Shown: positions 1-7,534 of the stretch, piece by piece
Numbering within the stretch: position 1 is the stretch's first letter
How the letters are laid out: each line of letters opens with the position of its first letter
From: an uncultured Oscillochloris sp.
GTDB taxonomy: Bacteria; Chloroflexota; Chloroflexia; Chloroflexales; Chloroflexaceae
Direction: 5' to 3'
Assembly: GCA_903877945.1 (NCBI GenBank)
Contig: CAIRFY010000467.1
Span: 1-28,202 of the forward strand
Length of the DNA: 28,202 nucleotides
Translations under genes and position numbers: made by a program
Notes under the pieces: generated by a model
What the model was told of the DNA's origin: nothing
The model's database searches: none
The model's input: the letters and a program-made list of their open reading frames with translations, nothing else

Positions 1-1
1 G

Positions 2-418
2 ACCGGCGTGGAGATGTTCCAGAAGACTCTGGACGAGGGCATTGCCGGAGACAACGTGGGTTGCCTGCTGCGCGGCGTGGAGCGCACGGACATCGAGCGC
101 GGCCAGGTACTGGCGGTGCCGGGCAGCATCAAGCCGCACTTCAAGGTCGAGGCCCAGGTTTACGTGCTGAAGAAGGAAGAGGGCGGACGGCACACGCCGT
201 TCTTCCCCGGCTACCGACCACAGTTCTACATCCGTACCACCGACGTGACCGGGAGCATCAAGCTGCCCGAGGGCATGGAAATGGTGATGCCGGGCGACAA
301 CGTGGTGATGGGCGTGGAACTGATCGTGCCCGTGGCGATTGAAGAGGGTCTGCGCTTCGCCATCCGCGAGGGCGGTCGTACCGTCGGTGCCGGTGTCGTC
401 ACGAAGATCATTGAGTAA
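2..418 (+). CDS. tuf: Elongation factor Tu, C-terminal part (partial)
   Basis: The window opens inside this gene; the first complete codon in frame is at position 2 and the stop is at 416-418. The 138 visible residues cover the end of domain 2 (TLDEGIAGDNVG, the conserved EF-Tu segment) and all of domain 3 (KKEEGGRHTPFFPGYRPQFY, then the terminal GRTVGAGVVTKI). EF-Tu carries aminoacyl-tRNA to the ribosomal A site as a GTP complex; the G domain lies outside the window. It sits 79 bases upstream of rpsJ, the usual tuf-rpsJ arrangement at the end of the str cluster. Identity is certain; the start cannot be seen. Confidence 0.97.
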   Translation, partial: TGVEMFQKTLDEGIAGDNVGCLLRGVERTDIERGQVLAVPGSIKPHFKVEAQVYVLKKEEGGRHTPFFPGYRPQFYIRTTDVTGSIKLPEGMEMVMPGDNVVMGVELIVPVAIEEGLRFAIREGGRTVGAGVVTKIIE

Positions 419-438
419 GTGTTTATGATCCCGGCTGC

Positions 439-467
439 GGGGCGTCGATCTGTCGGATCGACGCCCC
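439..467 (+). other. Perfect 12-bp hairpin between tuf and rpsJ
   Basis: GGGGCGTCGATC at 439-450 pairs perfectly with GATCGACGCCCC at 456-467 around the loop TGTCG. There is no T-tract after it, so it is not a canonical intrinsic terminator. It could be a processing or partial-termination site between the str and S10 parts of the cluster. Confidence 0.7.
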
Positions 468-497
468 CGGCATATAACCTCGTTTGAGGAGCTTGTT

Positions 498-806
498 ATG
501 GCAAAACAGAAGGTGCGTATTCGCCTTAAGGCGTATGACCACAAGATTCTAGATCAGTCGGCTCGGCAGATCGTCGAGGCAGCAGAACGCACTGGCGCTC
601 TGGTGGCCGGCCCTGTGCCTCTGCCGACCAAGATCGAGAAGTATAGTGTGATCCGCTCGGGCTTCATCGATAAGAATTCGCAGGAGCAGTTCGAGATCCG
701 CACCCACAAGCGGCTGATCGATGTCCTCGACCCGAGCCAGCAGACGATCAACGCCCTGATGAAGCTCAATCTACCCGCCGGCGTGGACATCGAAATCAAG
801 CTCTAA
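498..806 (+). CDS. rpsJ: 30S ribosomal protein S10
   Basis: The 102-residue product has the S10 pattern throughout: MAKQKVRIRLKAYDHKILD, the A-site proximal loop PLPTKIEKYSVIRS and the C-terminal THKRLIDV. S10 belongs to the head of the small subunit and, with NusB, also to the Nus antitermination complex. The start ATG has a GAGGAG Shine-Dalgarno sequence 6 bases upstream. It is the first gene of the S10 section, with tuf before it and rplC after a 125-base gap. Confidence 0.98.
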   Translation: MAKQKVRIRLKAYDHKILDQSARQIVEAAERTGALVAGPVPLPTKIEKYSVIRSGFIDKNSQEQFEIRTHKRLIDVLDPSQQTINALMKLNLPAGVDIEIKL

Positions 807-830
807 TCTCGTGTGAGTTTCGGAAAACAC

Positions 831-851
831 GCGACAGGCGACGGGCATAAA
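831..851 (+). repeat. Short degenerate heptamer run, rpsJ-rplC gap
   Basis: Three 7-base steps, GCGACAG, GCGACGG and GCATAAA, lie in the leader of rplC. Two units are close copies and the third shares only GC-A. Alone this would be weak; it is listed because 7-bp periodicity recurs in other gaps of this window. Confidence 0.35.
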
Positions 852-931
852 AAAAGCACTGCGTCGTCAGTCGCGAGTTCAATAGAAAAGGCAGCCGCTG
901 CGCAATGACGCACGCTGCGGAGGTAGCAGTA

Positions 932-1561
932 ATGATTAGTGGGTTGTTGGGTCGAAAGCTGGGGATGATGCAAGTCTTCAGCGATAAGGGCGAGGTGATC
1001 CCGGTCACGGTGATCGCCGCTGGCCCCTGCATCGTTACCCAGGTACGTACCGTTGAGCGCGATGGTTACGCTGCGGTGCAAATTGGGTATGAGCAGGTGG
1101 AGCCACGCAAGCTCTCTAAGCCCCAGCAGGGGCACCTGAAAGCGGCCAATGCGCTCCTGCGCTATCTGCGCGAGTTCCCCGCCGATAATCCTCAGGAGCA
1201 TACGCCCGGTGAGGTGATCAACGTCGAGCTGTTTAAGCCCGGCCAAAAGATCGATATTTCAGGAACGTCCAAGGGCCACGGCTTCACAGGTGTGGTGAAA
1301 CGCTGGGGCTTTCACGGTGGCCCGAAGACCCACGGACAGAGCGACCGCCATCGCGCCCCCGGCTCGATTGGCGCGGGTACCACCCCCGGTCGCGTCTGGA
1401 AGGGTCAGAAAATGGCGGGCCGCATGGGCGGCAAGCGCGTCACCATCCAGAACCTTGAGGTGGTCGAGGTGCTGCCGGAGAAGAACCTGATCCTGGTGAA
1501 GGGCTCGGTACCCGGTGCCCGCACGGGCCTGATCGAGATCCGCCGCGCCGTAAAGGTTTAG
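932..1561 (+). CDS. rplC: 50S ribosomal protein L3
   Basis: The 209-residue protein starts MISGLLGRKLGMMQVF, the normal L3 N-terminus. The frame is open from 905, but ATG 932 has GGAGGT at 919-924 with 7-base spacing, which decides the start. The central extension HGGPKTHGQSDRHRAPGSIG followed by TPGRVWKGQKMAGRMGG is the L3 loop reaching towards the peptidyl transferase centre. The position of the glutamine methylated by PrmB in E. coli (in GSIGQ) reads GSIGA here, so no PrmB-type modification is expected. L3 is an early assembly protein that binds 23S rRNA. Confidence 0.97.
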   Translation: MISGLLGRKLGMMQVFSDKGEVIPVTVIAAGPCIVTQVRTVERDGYAAVQIGYEQVEPRKLSKPQQGHLKAANALLRYLREFPADNPQEHTPGEVINVELFKPGQKIDISGTSKGHGFTGVVKRWGFHGGPKTHGQSDRHRAPGSIGAGTTPGRVWKGQKMAGRMGGKRVTIQNLEVVEVLPEKNLILVKGSVPGARTGLIEIRRAVKV

Positions 1562-1572
1562 ATAAAACTATG

Positions 1573-1606
1573 CCTGTGTATCATCGGAGTGCCGACGATA
1601 CGCAGG
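1573..1606 (+). other. 15-bp near-perfect hairpin, rplC-rplD gap
   Basis: CCTGTGTATCATCGG at 1573-1587 pairs with CCGACGATACGCAGG at 1592-1606 across a 4-base loop, with one A-C mismatch and one G-U pair. It fills most of the 60-base gap before rplD and has no T-tract. Confidence 0.65.
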
Positions 1607-1621
1607 ATATAGGGAACAGCA

Positions 1622-2284
1622 ATGGAAGCACATCTCTATAATCAGGCCGGCGAGCAGATCGGGAGCGTCGAGCTGAGCGACTATGTTTTTGGCATTGAGC
1701 CAAACATCCCGGTGATGCACCAGTACGCGGTGATGCAGCGCGCCAACGCCCGCCAAGGGACTCAGAGTACCCGTGGTCGTGGCGAGGTACGCGGTAGCAC
1801 CAGGAAGATCTATCGCCAGAAGGGCACTGGTCGCGCCCGCCAGGGTTCTGTCCGCGCCCCGCACCGCATCGGTGGCGGTATCGCCCACGGCCCGCACCCG
1901 CGTTCGTACCGGGTGAGCATGCCCAAGAAGATGCGCCGTCTGGCCGTGCGCTCCGCCCTCTCGGCAAAGTTCGCTGCTGCCCAGATTCGTATCATTGATA
2001 CCCTGGTGATCGCGGCACCGCGCACCAAGGACATCCTTAAGTTCCTTGGCGACCACACGCTCAGCGGGAAGACGCTGATCATCCTCGACCGCAAGAACGA
2101 GCAGACCGGGATTGTCCAGCGCTCGGCGAGTAACTTGCCGAATGTGAAGACGCTGCTCGCCAACTACCTGAATGTGCGCGACCTGCTCACCTACGATACG
2201 GTGGTGTTGCCCAAGGCCGCAATCGATGTTATCGAGGGCTACCTGGGTGCCAGCCAGTCGTCTGCTCAGAGCGAGGAGAAGTAG
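1622..2284 (+). CDS. rplD: 50S ribosomal protein L4
   Basis: The 220-residue L4 has the long conserved loop at about residues 43-95 (ARQGTQSTRGRGEVRGS, then RQKGTGRARQGSVRAP and GGGIAHGPHPRSY), which lines the peptide exit tunnel. In gamma-proteobacteria L4 also represses its own S10 operon; nothing in this window shows that this applies here. ATG 1622 is the natural start (MEAHLYNQAGEQIG). rplW follows after only 2 bases, so the two are probably translationally coupled. Confidence 0.97.
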   Translation: MEAHLYNQAGEQIGSVELSDYVFGIEPNIPVMHQYAVMQRANARQGTQSTRGRGEVRGSTRKIYRQKGTGRARQGSVRAPHRIGGGIAHGPHPRSYRVSMPKKMRRLAVRSALSAKFAAAQIRIIDTLVIAAPRTKDILKFLGDHTLSGKTLIILDRKNEQTGIVQRSASNLPNVKTLLANYLNVRDLLTYDTVVLPKAAIDVIEGYLGASQSSAQSEEK

Positions 2285-2286
2285 CG

Positions 2287-2571
2287 ATGCCGACGCCGCA
2301 TCAAATTATCGTCCGCCCGCTGATCACCGAGAAGAATACACTCCTGATGGAGTCGAACCAGTATACGTTCGAGGTGCTGCGCGTGGCGTCCAAGCCCGAG
2401 ATCAAGCGCGCCATCGAGACGATCTTCAGCGTGACGGTGACGCGGGTGAACACCATCAATGTTCGTGGGAAGCTGAAACGGCGCGGGCGCGAGGTCGGGT
2501 ACGCCCGGGATTGGAAGAAGGCGATCGTCTCGGTCGCCGCCGGCGACCGCATCGAGATCTTTGAAAGCTAG
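2287..2571 (+). CDS. rplW: 50S ribosomal protein L23
   Basis: A 94-residue L23: HQIIVRPLITEKNTLLMESNQYTFEVLRVASKPEIKRAIE, then the VNTINVRGKLKRRGREVGY segment and a short C-terminus. L23 lies at the tunnel exit and is the docking site for trigger factor and SRP. The Shine-Dalgarno AGGAG lies within the last codons of rplD. The length is normal for the family. Confidence 0.97.
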   Translation: MPTPHQIIVRPLITEKNTLLMESNQYTFEVLRVASKPEIKRAIETIFSVTVTRVNTINVRGKLKRRGREVGYARDWKKAIVSVAAGDRIEIFES

Positions 2572-2593
2572 TCACGGCGGTAGGGGACAGCCC

Positions 2594-2614
2594 CCTGTGC
2601 CCTGTGCCCTGTAC
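2594..2614 (+). repeat. Heptamer CCTGTGC x3 in the rplB leader
   Basis: Two exact copies of CCTGTGC and a third, CCTGTAC, stand in tandem immediately before the rplB ribosome binding site. A small GGGG-ACAG-CCCC hairpin overlaps the left edge (2583-2594). Confidence 0.7.
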
Positions 2615-2627
2615 CTGGAGCAAAGCG

Positions 2628-3452
2628 ATGGGTGTTCGCAAGTATAAACCAACCTCGGCGGGTCGCCGCAATATGTCGGTATCGACCTTCGAGGAGATCA
2701 CGAAGAAGCGTCCTGAGCCGGGTTTGATCGAGCCGCTGCGTAAGCAGTCCGGTCGTAACAATACCGGTCGCATCACGGTGCGCCACCGTGGCGGTGGTCA
2801 TAAGCGCTTCTATCGTATTATCGACTTCAAGCGCAATAAGTTCGGCATCCCGGCGAAGGTTCAGGCCATTGAGTACGACCCGAACCGCACGTCACGCATC
2901 GCCCTGCTGGCCTATGTCGATGGCGAGAAGCGCTATATTATCGCGCCGGTTGGTGTCAAGGTTGGCGATATGCTAAGCAGTGGCCCCGATGCGGACATCC
3001 GCGTTGGTAACGCCCTGCCGCTTTCGACCATCCCCCTTGGCACGCAGATCCATAACATCGAACTGGAGATCGGACGCGGCGGGGTTCTGGTGCGTAGCGC
3101 TGGTACCTCCGCCCAGTTGATGGCGAAGGAAGGTGACTACGCCACCGTCCGTATGCCCTCCGGTGAGATGCGGATGATCCACATCCGCTGCATCGCCACC
3201 ATCGGCCAGGTCGGCAACCTGGATCACCAGAATATTCGCCTCGGCAAGGCCGGTCGCTCACGTTGGCTCGGTCGTCGACCACACGTGCGTGGAACGGTGA
3301 TGAACCCGCGAGACCATCCGCACGGCGGTGGCGAGGGCCGCTCTCCACGCGGTATGAACCCGAAAACCAAGTGGGGCAAGCCCGCTCGCGGTGTGAAGAC
3401 ACGCCATAACCCGCGCAGCGATCGGTTCATTGTCCGGCGGCGCAAGCCCTAA
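2628..3452 (+). CDS. rplB: 50S ribosomal protein L2
   Basis: The 274-residue L2 begins MGVRKYKPTSAGRRNMSV. ATG 2628 is preceded by GGAG with 7-base spacing; an in-frame upstream start at 2604 lies in the heptamer run and is rejected. The C-terminal NPRDHPHGGGEGRSPRG holds the conserved histidine loop close to the peptidyl transferase centre, and KTKWGKPARGVKTR is also intact. L2 is essential for subunit association and peptidyl transfer. Confidence 0.98.
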   Translation: MGVRKYKPTSAGRRNMSVSTFEEITKKRPEPGLIEPLRKQSGRNNTGRITVRHRGGGHKRFYRIIDFKRNKFGIPAKVQAIEYDPNRTSRIALLAYVDGEKRYIIAPVGVKVGDMLSSGPDADIRVGNALPLSTIPLGTQIHNIELEIGRGGVLVRSAGTSAQLMAKEGDYATVRMPSGEMRMIHIRCIATIGQVGNLDHQNIRLGKAGRSRWLGRRPHVRGTVMNPRDHPHGGGEGRSPRGMNPKTKWGKPARGVKTRHNPRSDRFIVRRRKP

Positions 3453-3459
3453 TTGGGAG

Positions 3460-3480
3460 GGTGTGGGCCTCGCCCACACC
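3460..3480 (+). other. 9-bp perfect hairpin, rplB-rpsS gap
   Basis: GGTGTGGGC, loop CTC, GCCCACACC: a perfect stem 8 bases after the rplB stop and 15 bases before the rpsS Shine-Dalgarno sequence. No T-tract follows. Confidence 0.7.
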
Positions 3481-3503
3481 GCCCTGTTCTGTCAGGAGGA
3501 TCT

Positions 3504-3791
3504 ATGGCTCGCTCTTCAAAGAAGGGGCCGTACGTCGATATTCGGCTCCTCGACCGCGTCGAGACCATGAATCGCACGAGCGATAAGCGCGTGCTGCGCA
3601 CGTGGTCGCGGGACTCGACCATCTTTCCGCAGATGATCGGTCACACGATCGCTATTCACGACGGTCGCCGCCATGTTCCGATCTATATCACGGAGAACAT
3701 GGTCGGCCATAAGCTTGGCGAGTTCGCGCCCACCCGTTTCTTCCGTGGCCACGGTGGCAAGAAGGCGGACAAGCGCGGCAAGATGAAGTAG
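3504..3791 (+). CDS. rpsS: 30S ribosomal protein S19
   Basis: A 95-residue S19 starting MARSSKKGPYVDIRLLDRV. AGGAGG at 3494-3499 with 4-base spacing supports ATG 3504 over the longer open frame that begins at 3453. Conserved IGHTIAIHDGRRHVPIYI and MVGHKLGEFAPTRFFRGHG are present. S19 forms the head of the 30S subunit with S13 near the A-site tRNA. Confidence 0.97.
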   Translation: MARSSKKGPYVDIRLLDRVETMNRTSDKRVLRTWSRDSTIFPQMIGHTIAIHDGRRHVPIYITENMVGHKLGEFAPTRFFRGHGGKKADKRGKMK

Positions 3792-3867
3792 TGATGCCCT
3801 CGGGTGTCGCTCTGTGCCCGGTCTGTTCGCATGAGGGGTGTCTGCTACGTGCGTGAATCGTGAATTG

Positions 3868-3876
3868 TGGTACAAT
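3868..3876 (+). promoter_or_regulatory. Extended -10 promoter upstream of rplV
   Basis: TGGTACAAT matches the extended -10 consensus TGnTATAAT at 5 of 6 hexamer positions plus the TG. No good -35 lies 16-18 bases upstream, which is typical of extended -10 promoters. The 144-base rpsS-rplV gap is long for this cluster, which fits an internal promoter about 50 bases ahead of the rplV start. Prediction only. Confidence 0.5.
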
Positions 3877-3935
3877 ACGTGGGTTTGCGCACGTGTGGGC
3901 GTTCATATGCGGCATGACCGCAGACGAGTAAGGCA

Positions 3936-4277
3936 ATGGAAGTCAAAGCTGTAGCCCGATATGTGCGCATCTCGCCGCTCAAGGTTCGCTTGGTGATGGA
4001 TGTGGTACGCGGGATGAAGGTTGATCGCGCCCTCTCGACCTTGCAGTATATGCCGCAGAAGGCGGCCCGCGAGGTGTTTCGGACGGTTAAGTCGGCTGCG
4101 TCCAACGCCGAGAATAATTTTGACCTTGATCCGAGTAACTTGGTGGTCAAACGTATTTTTGCCGACCAAGGCCCGGTACTCAAGCGTTTTATGCCCCGCG
4201 CTCGCGGTATGGCGAACCGCATTCGTAAGCCTACGACCCACATCACTGTGGTTGTGGACGATGGCGAGACCTATTAG
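3936..4277 (+). CDS. rplV: 50S ribosomal protein L22
   Basis: 113 residues, MEVKAVARYVRISPLKVRLVMDVVRG, with the typical L22 core (NAENNFDLDPSNLVVKRIFAD) and the C-terminal beta-hairpin RFMPRARGMANRIRKPTTHITVVV that lines the exit tunnel and is where macrolide-resistance changes arise in other bacteria. The start has a weak AAGG Shine-Dalgarno sequence. The likely internal promoter upstream would let rplV and what follows be expressed apart from rplB-rpsS. Confidence 0.97.
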   Translation: MEVKAVARYVRISPLKVRLVMDVVRGMKVDRALSTLQYMPQKAAREVFRTVKSAASNAENNFDLDPSNLVVKRIFADQGPVLKRFMPRARGMANRIRKPTTHITVVVDDGETY

Positions 4278-4300
4278 GCGGCCAGGACTAGGAGGTTGTC

Positions 4301-5029
4301 TTGGGACGAAAAGTACATCCGATCGGCTTCCGCCTCGGCTACATCAAGGACTGGCAGTCGAAGTGGTTCGCCGAGCGATCTTACACCGATCAACTCCACG
4401 AGGATCTGGCGCTGCGTAAGCTGATCGCCAAGGAACTGCAGAACGCCGGTGTTTCGCGTATCGAGATCGAGCGCTCGGCGAACAAGATTGAAGTCACGGT
4501 CTTTACCGCGAAGCCCGGCATTGTGATCGGGAAGCGTGGCGCAAATGTTGATCTGTTGAAGAACACGCTTGAACGGAAGACCGGCAAGAAGATCAAGCTC
4601 AACATTCAGGAAATCCATCAGCCTGAGCTTGATGCTCAGTTGGTGGCCGAGAGTATCGCTGAGCAGATCACCAAGCGCGTCTCCTACAAGCGGGCAATGA
4701 AGCAGGCCGTTCAGCGTGCGGTGCGCCTCGGCGCTCAGGGCGTGAAGGTGCGCTGCTCCGGTCGCCTCGGTGGCGCGGAGATGTCGCGTATCCAGAACGA
4801 GAGCGATGGCCGCGTGCCGCGCCATACGCTGCGCGCCGACATTGATTACGCGCAGGTACACGCTCACACCACCTACGGGCGCATCGGTGTGAAGGTGTGG
4901 ATCTATAAGGGCGAAGTCTTCCCCGACCAGTTGGCGAAGGCTGCGGTCGAGCAGCAGGCAAGTGCCCCGAGCGCCCCGACCGAGCGGCGCGAGCGCCCGG
5001 CCAGGAGGAATGATAATGCTGCTTCCTAA
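4301..5029 (+). CDS. rpsC: 30S ribosomal protein S3
   Basis: A 242-residue S3 using a TTG start (GRKVHPIGFRLGYIKDW follows) with TAGGAGG just upstream; no ATG or GTG fits. The type II KH domain holds the GxxG loop VIGKRG near residues 75-80, and the C-terminal domain has GVKVRCSGRLGGAEMSR. S3 forms the mRNA entry site and contributes helicase activity. A 30-residue Ala/Arg-rich tail follows the conserved VWIYKGEVF. The 3' end overlaps rplP by 14 bases. Confidence 0.97.
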   Translation: MGRKVHPIGFRLGYIKDWQSKWFAERSYTDQLHEDLALRKLIAKELQNAGVSRIEIERSANKIEVTVFTAKPGIVIGKRGANVDLLKNTLERKTGKKIKLNIQEIHQPELDAQLVAESIAEQITKRVSYKRAMKQAVQRAVRLGAQGVKVRCSGRLGGAEMSRIQNESDGRVPRHTLRADIDYAQVHAHTTYGRIGVKVWIYKGEVFPDQLAKAAVEQQASAPSAPTERRERPARRNDNAAS

Positions 5030-5453
5030 GCGCACGAAGTACCGCAAGCAGCAGCGCGGTCGTAATAAGGGGCTTTCTTACCGTGGAAGCGGCGTGGCCT
5101 TCGGCGAGTATGGCCTGGTCGCGCTTGAAAGCACCTGGATTACCAGTCGCCAGATCGAGGCCGCCCGCCGCACCATCACCGGCTTCATTAAGCGCGGTGG
5201 TAAGGTCTGGATCAGGGTGTTCCCCGATAAGCCGGTGACCCAGAAGCCCGCTGAGACCCGCATGGGCGGCGGCAAGGGATCGGTCGATCATTGGGTGGCG
5301 GTGGTGAAGCCGGGCCGCGTGATGTTTGAGCTCGGCGGTGTCACTGAGGATGTCGCCATGGAGGCGATGCGCCGCGCCGCCCAGAAACTGCCTATTCCCT
5401 GCAAGATCATTACCAGGGACGAAGTGGAGGAGGCCGCCAGTGAAGGCGAGTGA
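5016..5453 (+). CDS. rplP: 50S ribosomal protein L16
   Basis: 145 residues starting MLLPKRTKYRKQQRGRNKG. Two ATGs lie near AGGAGG (5003-5008): the one at 5010 is only 1 base away, the one at 5016 is 7 bases away and matches the family start, so 5016 was chosen. Conserved VTQKPAETRMGGGKGSVDHWVAVVK is present. L16 organises the A-site tRNA elbow region of 23S rRNA. Its start lies within the end of rpsC and its own end overlaps rpmC by 14 bases, so translation is coupled. Confidence 0.97.
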   Translation: MLLPKRTKYRKQQRGRNKGLSYRGSGVAFGEYGLVALESTWITSRQIEAARRTITGFIKRGGKVWIRVFPDKPVTQKPAETRMGGGKGSVDHWVAVVKPGRVMFELGGVTEDVAMEAMRRAAQKLPIPCKIITRDEVEEAASEGE

Positions 5454-5634
5454 TCTACGCAACCAGGATGACGAGAAGCTGCGCGCCGAGCTCAAGAGCT
5501 TCGATGTGGAGCTGTTTAATCTCCGCTTCCAGCAGGTGTCCGGTCACCTGACGAACACCGCTCGCTTCAAGCTGGTCCGCAGGGACGTCGCCCGGATCAG
5601 GACGATCCTACGCGAGCGTGAGCTGGAGATTTAA
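5440..5634 (+). CDS. rpmC: 50S ribosomal protein L29
   Basis: 64 residues from GTG 5440, with GAGGAGG ending 6 bases upstream inside rplP. The sequence KASDLRNQDDEKLRAELKS then LFNLRFQQVSGHLTNTARFK and the terminal RIRTILRERE is standard L29, a two-helix protein at the tunnel exit next to L23. A much longer open frame upstream is an rplP shadow. Confidence 0.96.
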   Translation: MKASDLRNQDDEKLRAELKSFDVELFNLRFQQVSGHLTNTARFKLVRRDVARIRTILRERELEI

Positions 5635-5636
5635 CA

Positions 5637-5903
5637 ATGACTGAACAGCCGACAGCACGCAAGATCATTAAGGTCGGGCGTGTGGTGAGCGACAAAATGG
5701 ATAAAACGGTGGTCGTGGCGGTGGATTACCTTAAGCCCCACCCGCTCTACCGCAAAATTATCCGCAAGACGAACAAGTTCCACGCCCACGATGAGGATAA
5801 TTCCTGCAAGACGGGCGATACGGTGCGGATCGAGGAGTCTCGCCCGCTGAGCCGCACCAAGCGCTGGCGGGTTATCGAGATCGTGAAGCGCGGCGAGGAG
5901 TAA
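5637..5903 (+). CDS. rpsQ: 30S ribosomal protein S17
   Basis: 88 residues. The OB-fold core is recognisable from GRVVSDKMDKTVVVAVDYLKPHPLYRK and TGDTVRIEESRPLSRTKRWRV. S17 binds 16S rRNA helices 7 and 11 early in assembly. It begins 2 bases after the rpmC stop and ends 5 bases before rplN. Confidence 0.97.
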   Translation: MTEQPTARKIIKVGRVVSDKMDKTVVVAVDYLKPHPLYRKIIRKTNKFHAHDEDNSCKTGDTVRIEESRPLSRTKRWRVIEIVKRGEE

Positions 5904-5908
5904 CAGCC

Positions 5909-6277
5909 ATGATCCAGCCTCAGTCTCGCCTCAAGGTTGCCGATAACACCGGTGCCAAAGAGATCATGTGCATCCGTGTCCTCGGCGGATCACGGGTGCG
6001 CTACGGTCGGGTCGGCGATGTGATCGTCGCCTCGGTCAAGCAGGCCGCTCCCGGCGGCTCGGTGAAGAAGGGTGAGGTTGTACGTGCGGTGATCGTGCGG
6101 ACAACCAAAGAGTACGGGCGACTTGACGGCTCGCATATCCGCTTCGATGATAATGCGGCCGTAATCATCGGTAAGGAAAATAACCCCCGTGGCACGCGCA
6201 TCTTTGGACCGGTGGCCCGTGAGCTGCGTGAGAAGCAGTTTATGCGTATCGTGTCGCTGGCGCCGGAGGTACTGTAA
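5909..6277 (+). CDS. rplN: 50S ribosomal protein L14
   Basis: 122 residues, MIQPQSRLKVADNTGAKEIMCIRVLGG, with the L14 signature VVRAVIVRTTKEYGRLDGSHIRFDDNA and the closing GPVARELREKQFMRIVSLAPEV. L14 forms intersubunit bridge B8 and binds the silencing factor RsfS. The stop TAA shares its last A with the rplX ATG. GAGGAG in the tail of rpsQ serves as the ribosome binding site. Confidence 0.98.
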   Translation: MIQPQSRLKVADNTGAKEIMCIRVLGGSRVRYGRVGDVIVASVKQAAPGGSVKKGEVVRAVIVRTTKEYGRLDGSHIRFDDNAAVIIGKENNPRGTRIFGPVARELREKQFMRIVSLAPEVL

Positions 6278-6609
6278 TGCACGTTAAAACAGGCGATGAG
6301 GTTCTGATCATCGCTGGCAAGGATAAGGGGCGCAGGGGGAAGATCAAGCGCTCTGTGCCGACAGAGGGGCGTGTCGTGGTGGAGGGCTTGAATATTGTCA
6401 AGCGCCATACCAAGGCGCGTGGCCCCGGCAAGCCCGGCGGGATTATTGAGAAGGAAGCCCCGCTCAATAGCTCCAATGTGATGCTGATCTGCCCCAGTTG
6501 CGGGCGAGCGTCGCGCACCGGCCATCGCTTCCTTGAGGAGACCGACCACAAGGGCCACCCGCGCAAGGTTCGCTTCTGCAAGTCATGCGATGCGGTGGTC
6601 GATAAGTAA
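6277..6609 (+). CDS. rplX: 50S ribosomal protein L24 with zinc-ribbon Cys pairs
   Basis: 110 residues. An N-terminal KOW motif (TGDEVLIIAGKDKGRRGKIKR) is followed by the C-terminal part with two CxxC pairs, C72/C75 and C101/C104, probably a zinc ribbon as in a subset of bacterial L24 proteins. L24 starts 50S assembly at the 5' domain of 23S rRNA. Start and rplN stop overlap as TAATG. Confidence 0.97.
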   Translation: MHVKTGDEVLIIAGKDKGRRGKIKRSVPTEGRVVVEGLNIVKRHTKARGPGKPGGIIEKEAPLNSSNVMLICPSCGRASRTGHRFLEETDHKGHPRKVRFCKSCDAVVDK

Positions 6610-6671
6610 CCTGTGCAACAGGGCCGGAGCTGCGCTTTCGCCGCGCCTCCTAGCCCCTGGAGAGAGAGATC

Positions 6672-7214
6672 ATGACAGTTCGTCTGCTCGAAAAGTATCG
6701 TACAGATATCGTCCCTGCCTTGATGCAGGAGTTCACATATTCGTCGGTGATGCAGGTGCCTCGGCTGACTAAGATTGTGGTCAATGTCGGCGTCGGCGAG
6801 GCGGTGACAAACTCGAAGGCGCTTGATGCGACCGTGGCCGATCTGACCACGATCACCGGCCAGAAGCCGGTCATTACGAAGGCGAAGAAGTCTATCGCCT
6901 CGTTCAAGCTGCGCGAGGGGATGTCGATTGGCACGATGGTGACCTTGCGTGCCGAGCGTATGTTTGACTTCCTCGACCGGCTGATTGTGCTCGCCCTGCC
7001 ACGTATCCGTGACTTTCGCGGCGTCAGCCGCCGGTCGTTCGATGGCCGTGGTAATTATAGCCTTGGCCTGCGTGAGCAGATTGTATTTCCGGATATCGAT
7101 TACGATAAGATCGACAAGATTCGCGGTCTTGAGGTGGTGATTGTAACCACCGCTACCAATGACGAGCAGGCGTATGCTCTGCTGAAGCGTCTCGGTATGC
7201 CGTTTCGTGATTAG
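6672..7214 (+). CDS. rplE: 50S ribosomal protein L5
   Basis: 180 residues with classic L5 motifs: MQVPRLTKIVVNVGVGEA, GQKPVITKAKKSIASFKLREG, RDFRGVSRRSFDGRGNYSLG and EQIVFPDIDYDKI. L5 binds 5S rRNA and contacts S13 in bridge B1b. GGAGAG is 7 bases before ATG 6672. The 62-base gap after rplX carries only an imperfect hairpin (CCTGT/ACAGG and GGAG-GCGC pairings). Confidence 0.98.
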   Translation: MTVRLLEKYRTDIVPALMQEFTYSSVMQVPRLTKIVVNVGVGEAVTNSKALDATVADLTTITGQKPVITKAKKSIASFKLREGMSIGTMVTLRAERMFDFLDRLIVLALPRIRDFRGVSRRSFDGRGNYSLGLREQIVFPDIDYDKIDKIRGLEVVIVTTATNDEQAYALLKRLGMPFRD

Positions 7215-7266
7215 TCTGGGCCAGGAGCGAAGGCTAACTAGTCCAACTGTTTAGGAGGAACCATCC

Positions 7267-7452
7267 TTGGCGAAGACCTCACTGATTGTTAAGGCGTCAC
7301 GCCCGGCCAAGTTCAAGGTACGCGAGTATAATCGCTGCAAGACTTGTGGCCGCTCGCGCGCGTATATGCGAAAGTTTGGCATGTGCCGCATCTGTTTCCG
7401 CGAGCACGCGCTGAAGGGCCTTCTTCCGGGTGTTGTCAAGTCGAGCTGGTAG
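7267..7452 (+). CDS. rpsZ: 30S ribosomal protein S14, zinc type
   Basis: 61 residues from a TTG start fixed by AGGAGG at 7253-7258 with 8-base spacing. Four cysteines (C24, C27, C40, C43) in CxxC-x12-CxxC spacing define the C+ (zinc-binding) short S14, as opposed to the about 100-residue zinc-free form. Known zinc-responsive bacteria keep a second, zinc-free S14 elsewhere; this window has none. It stands in the usual place between rplE and rpsH. Confidence 0.97.
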   Translation: MAKTSLIVKASRPAKFKVREYNRCKTCGRSRAYMRKFGMCRICFREHALKGLLPGVVKSSW

Positions 7453-7534
7453 AACATCATAACGTTGCGGGCGACCGGCTACGTGTAAAGCGGCAGCAGC
7501 CGCAGCCGGCACCAGACGTGTGAGGAGGCACACC

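Noticed and set aside
473..478. TATAAC before rpsJ as a -10 box
   Set aside because: The -35 window falls in the hairpin and has no resemblance to TTGACA; tuf-rpsJ read-through is sufficient.
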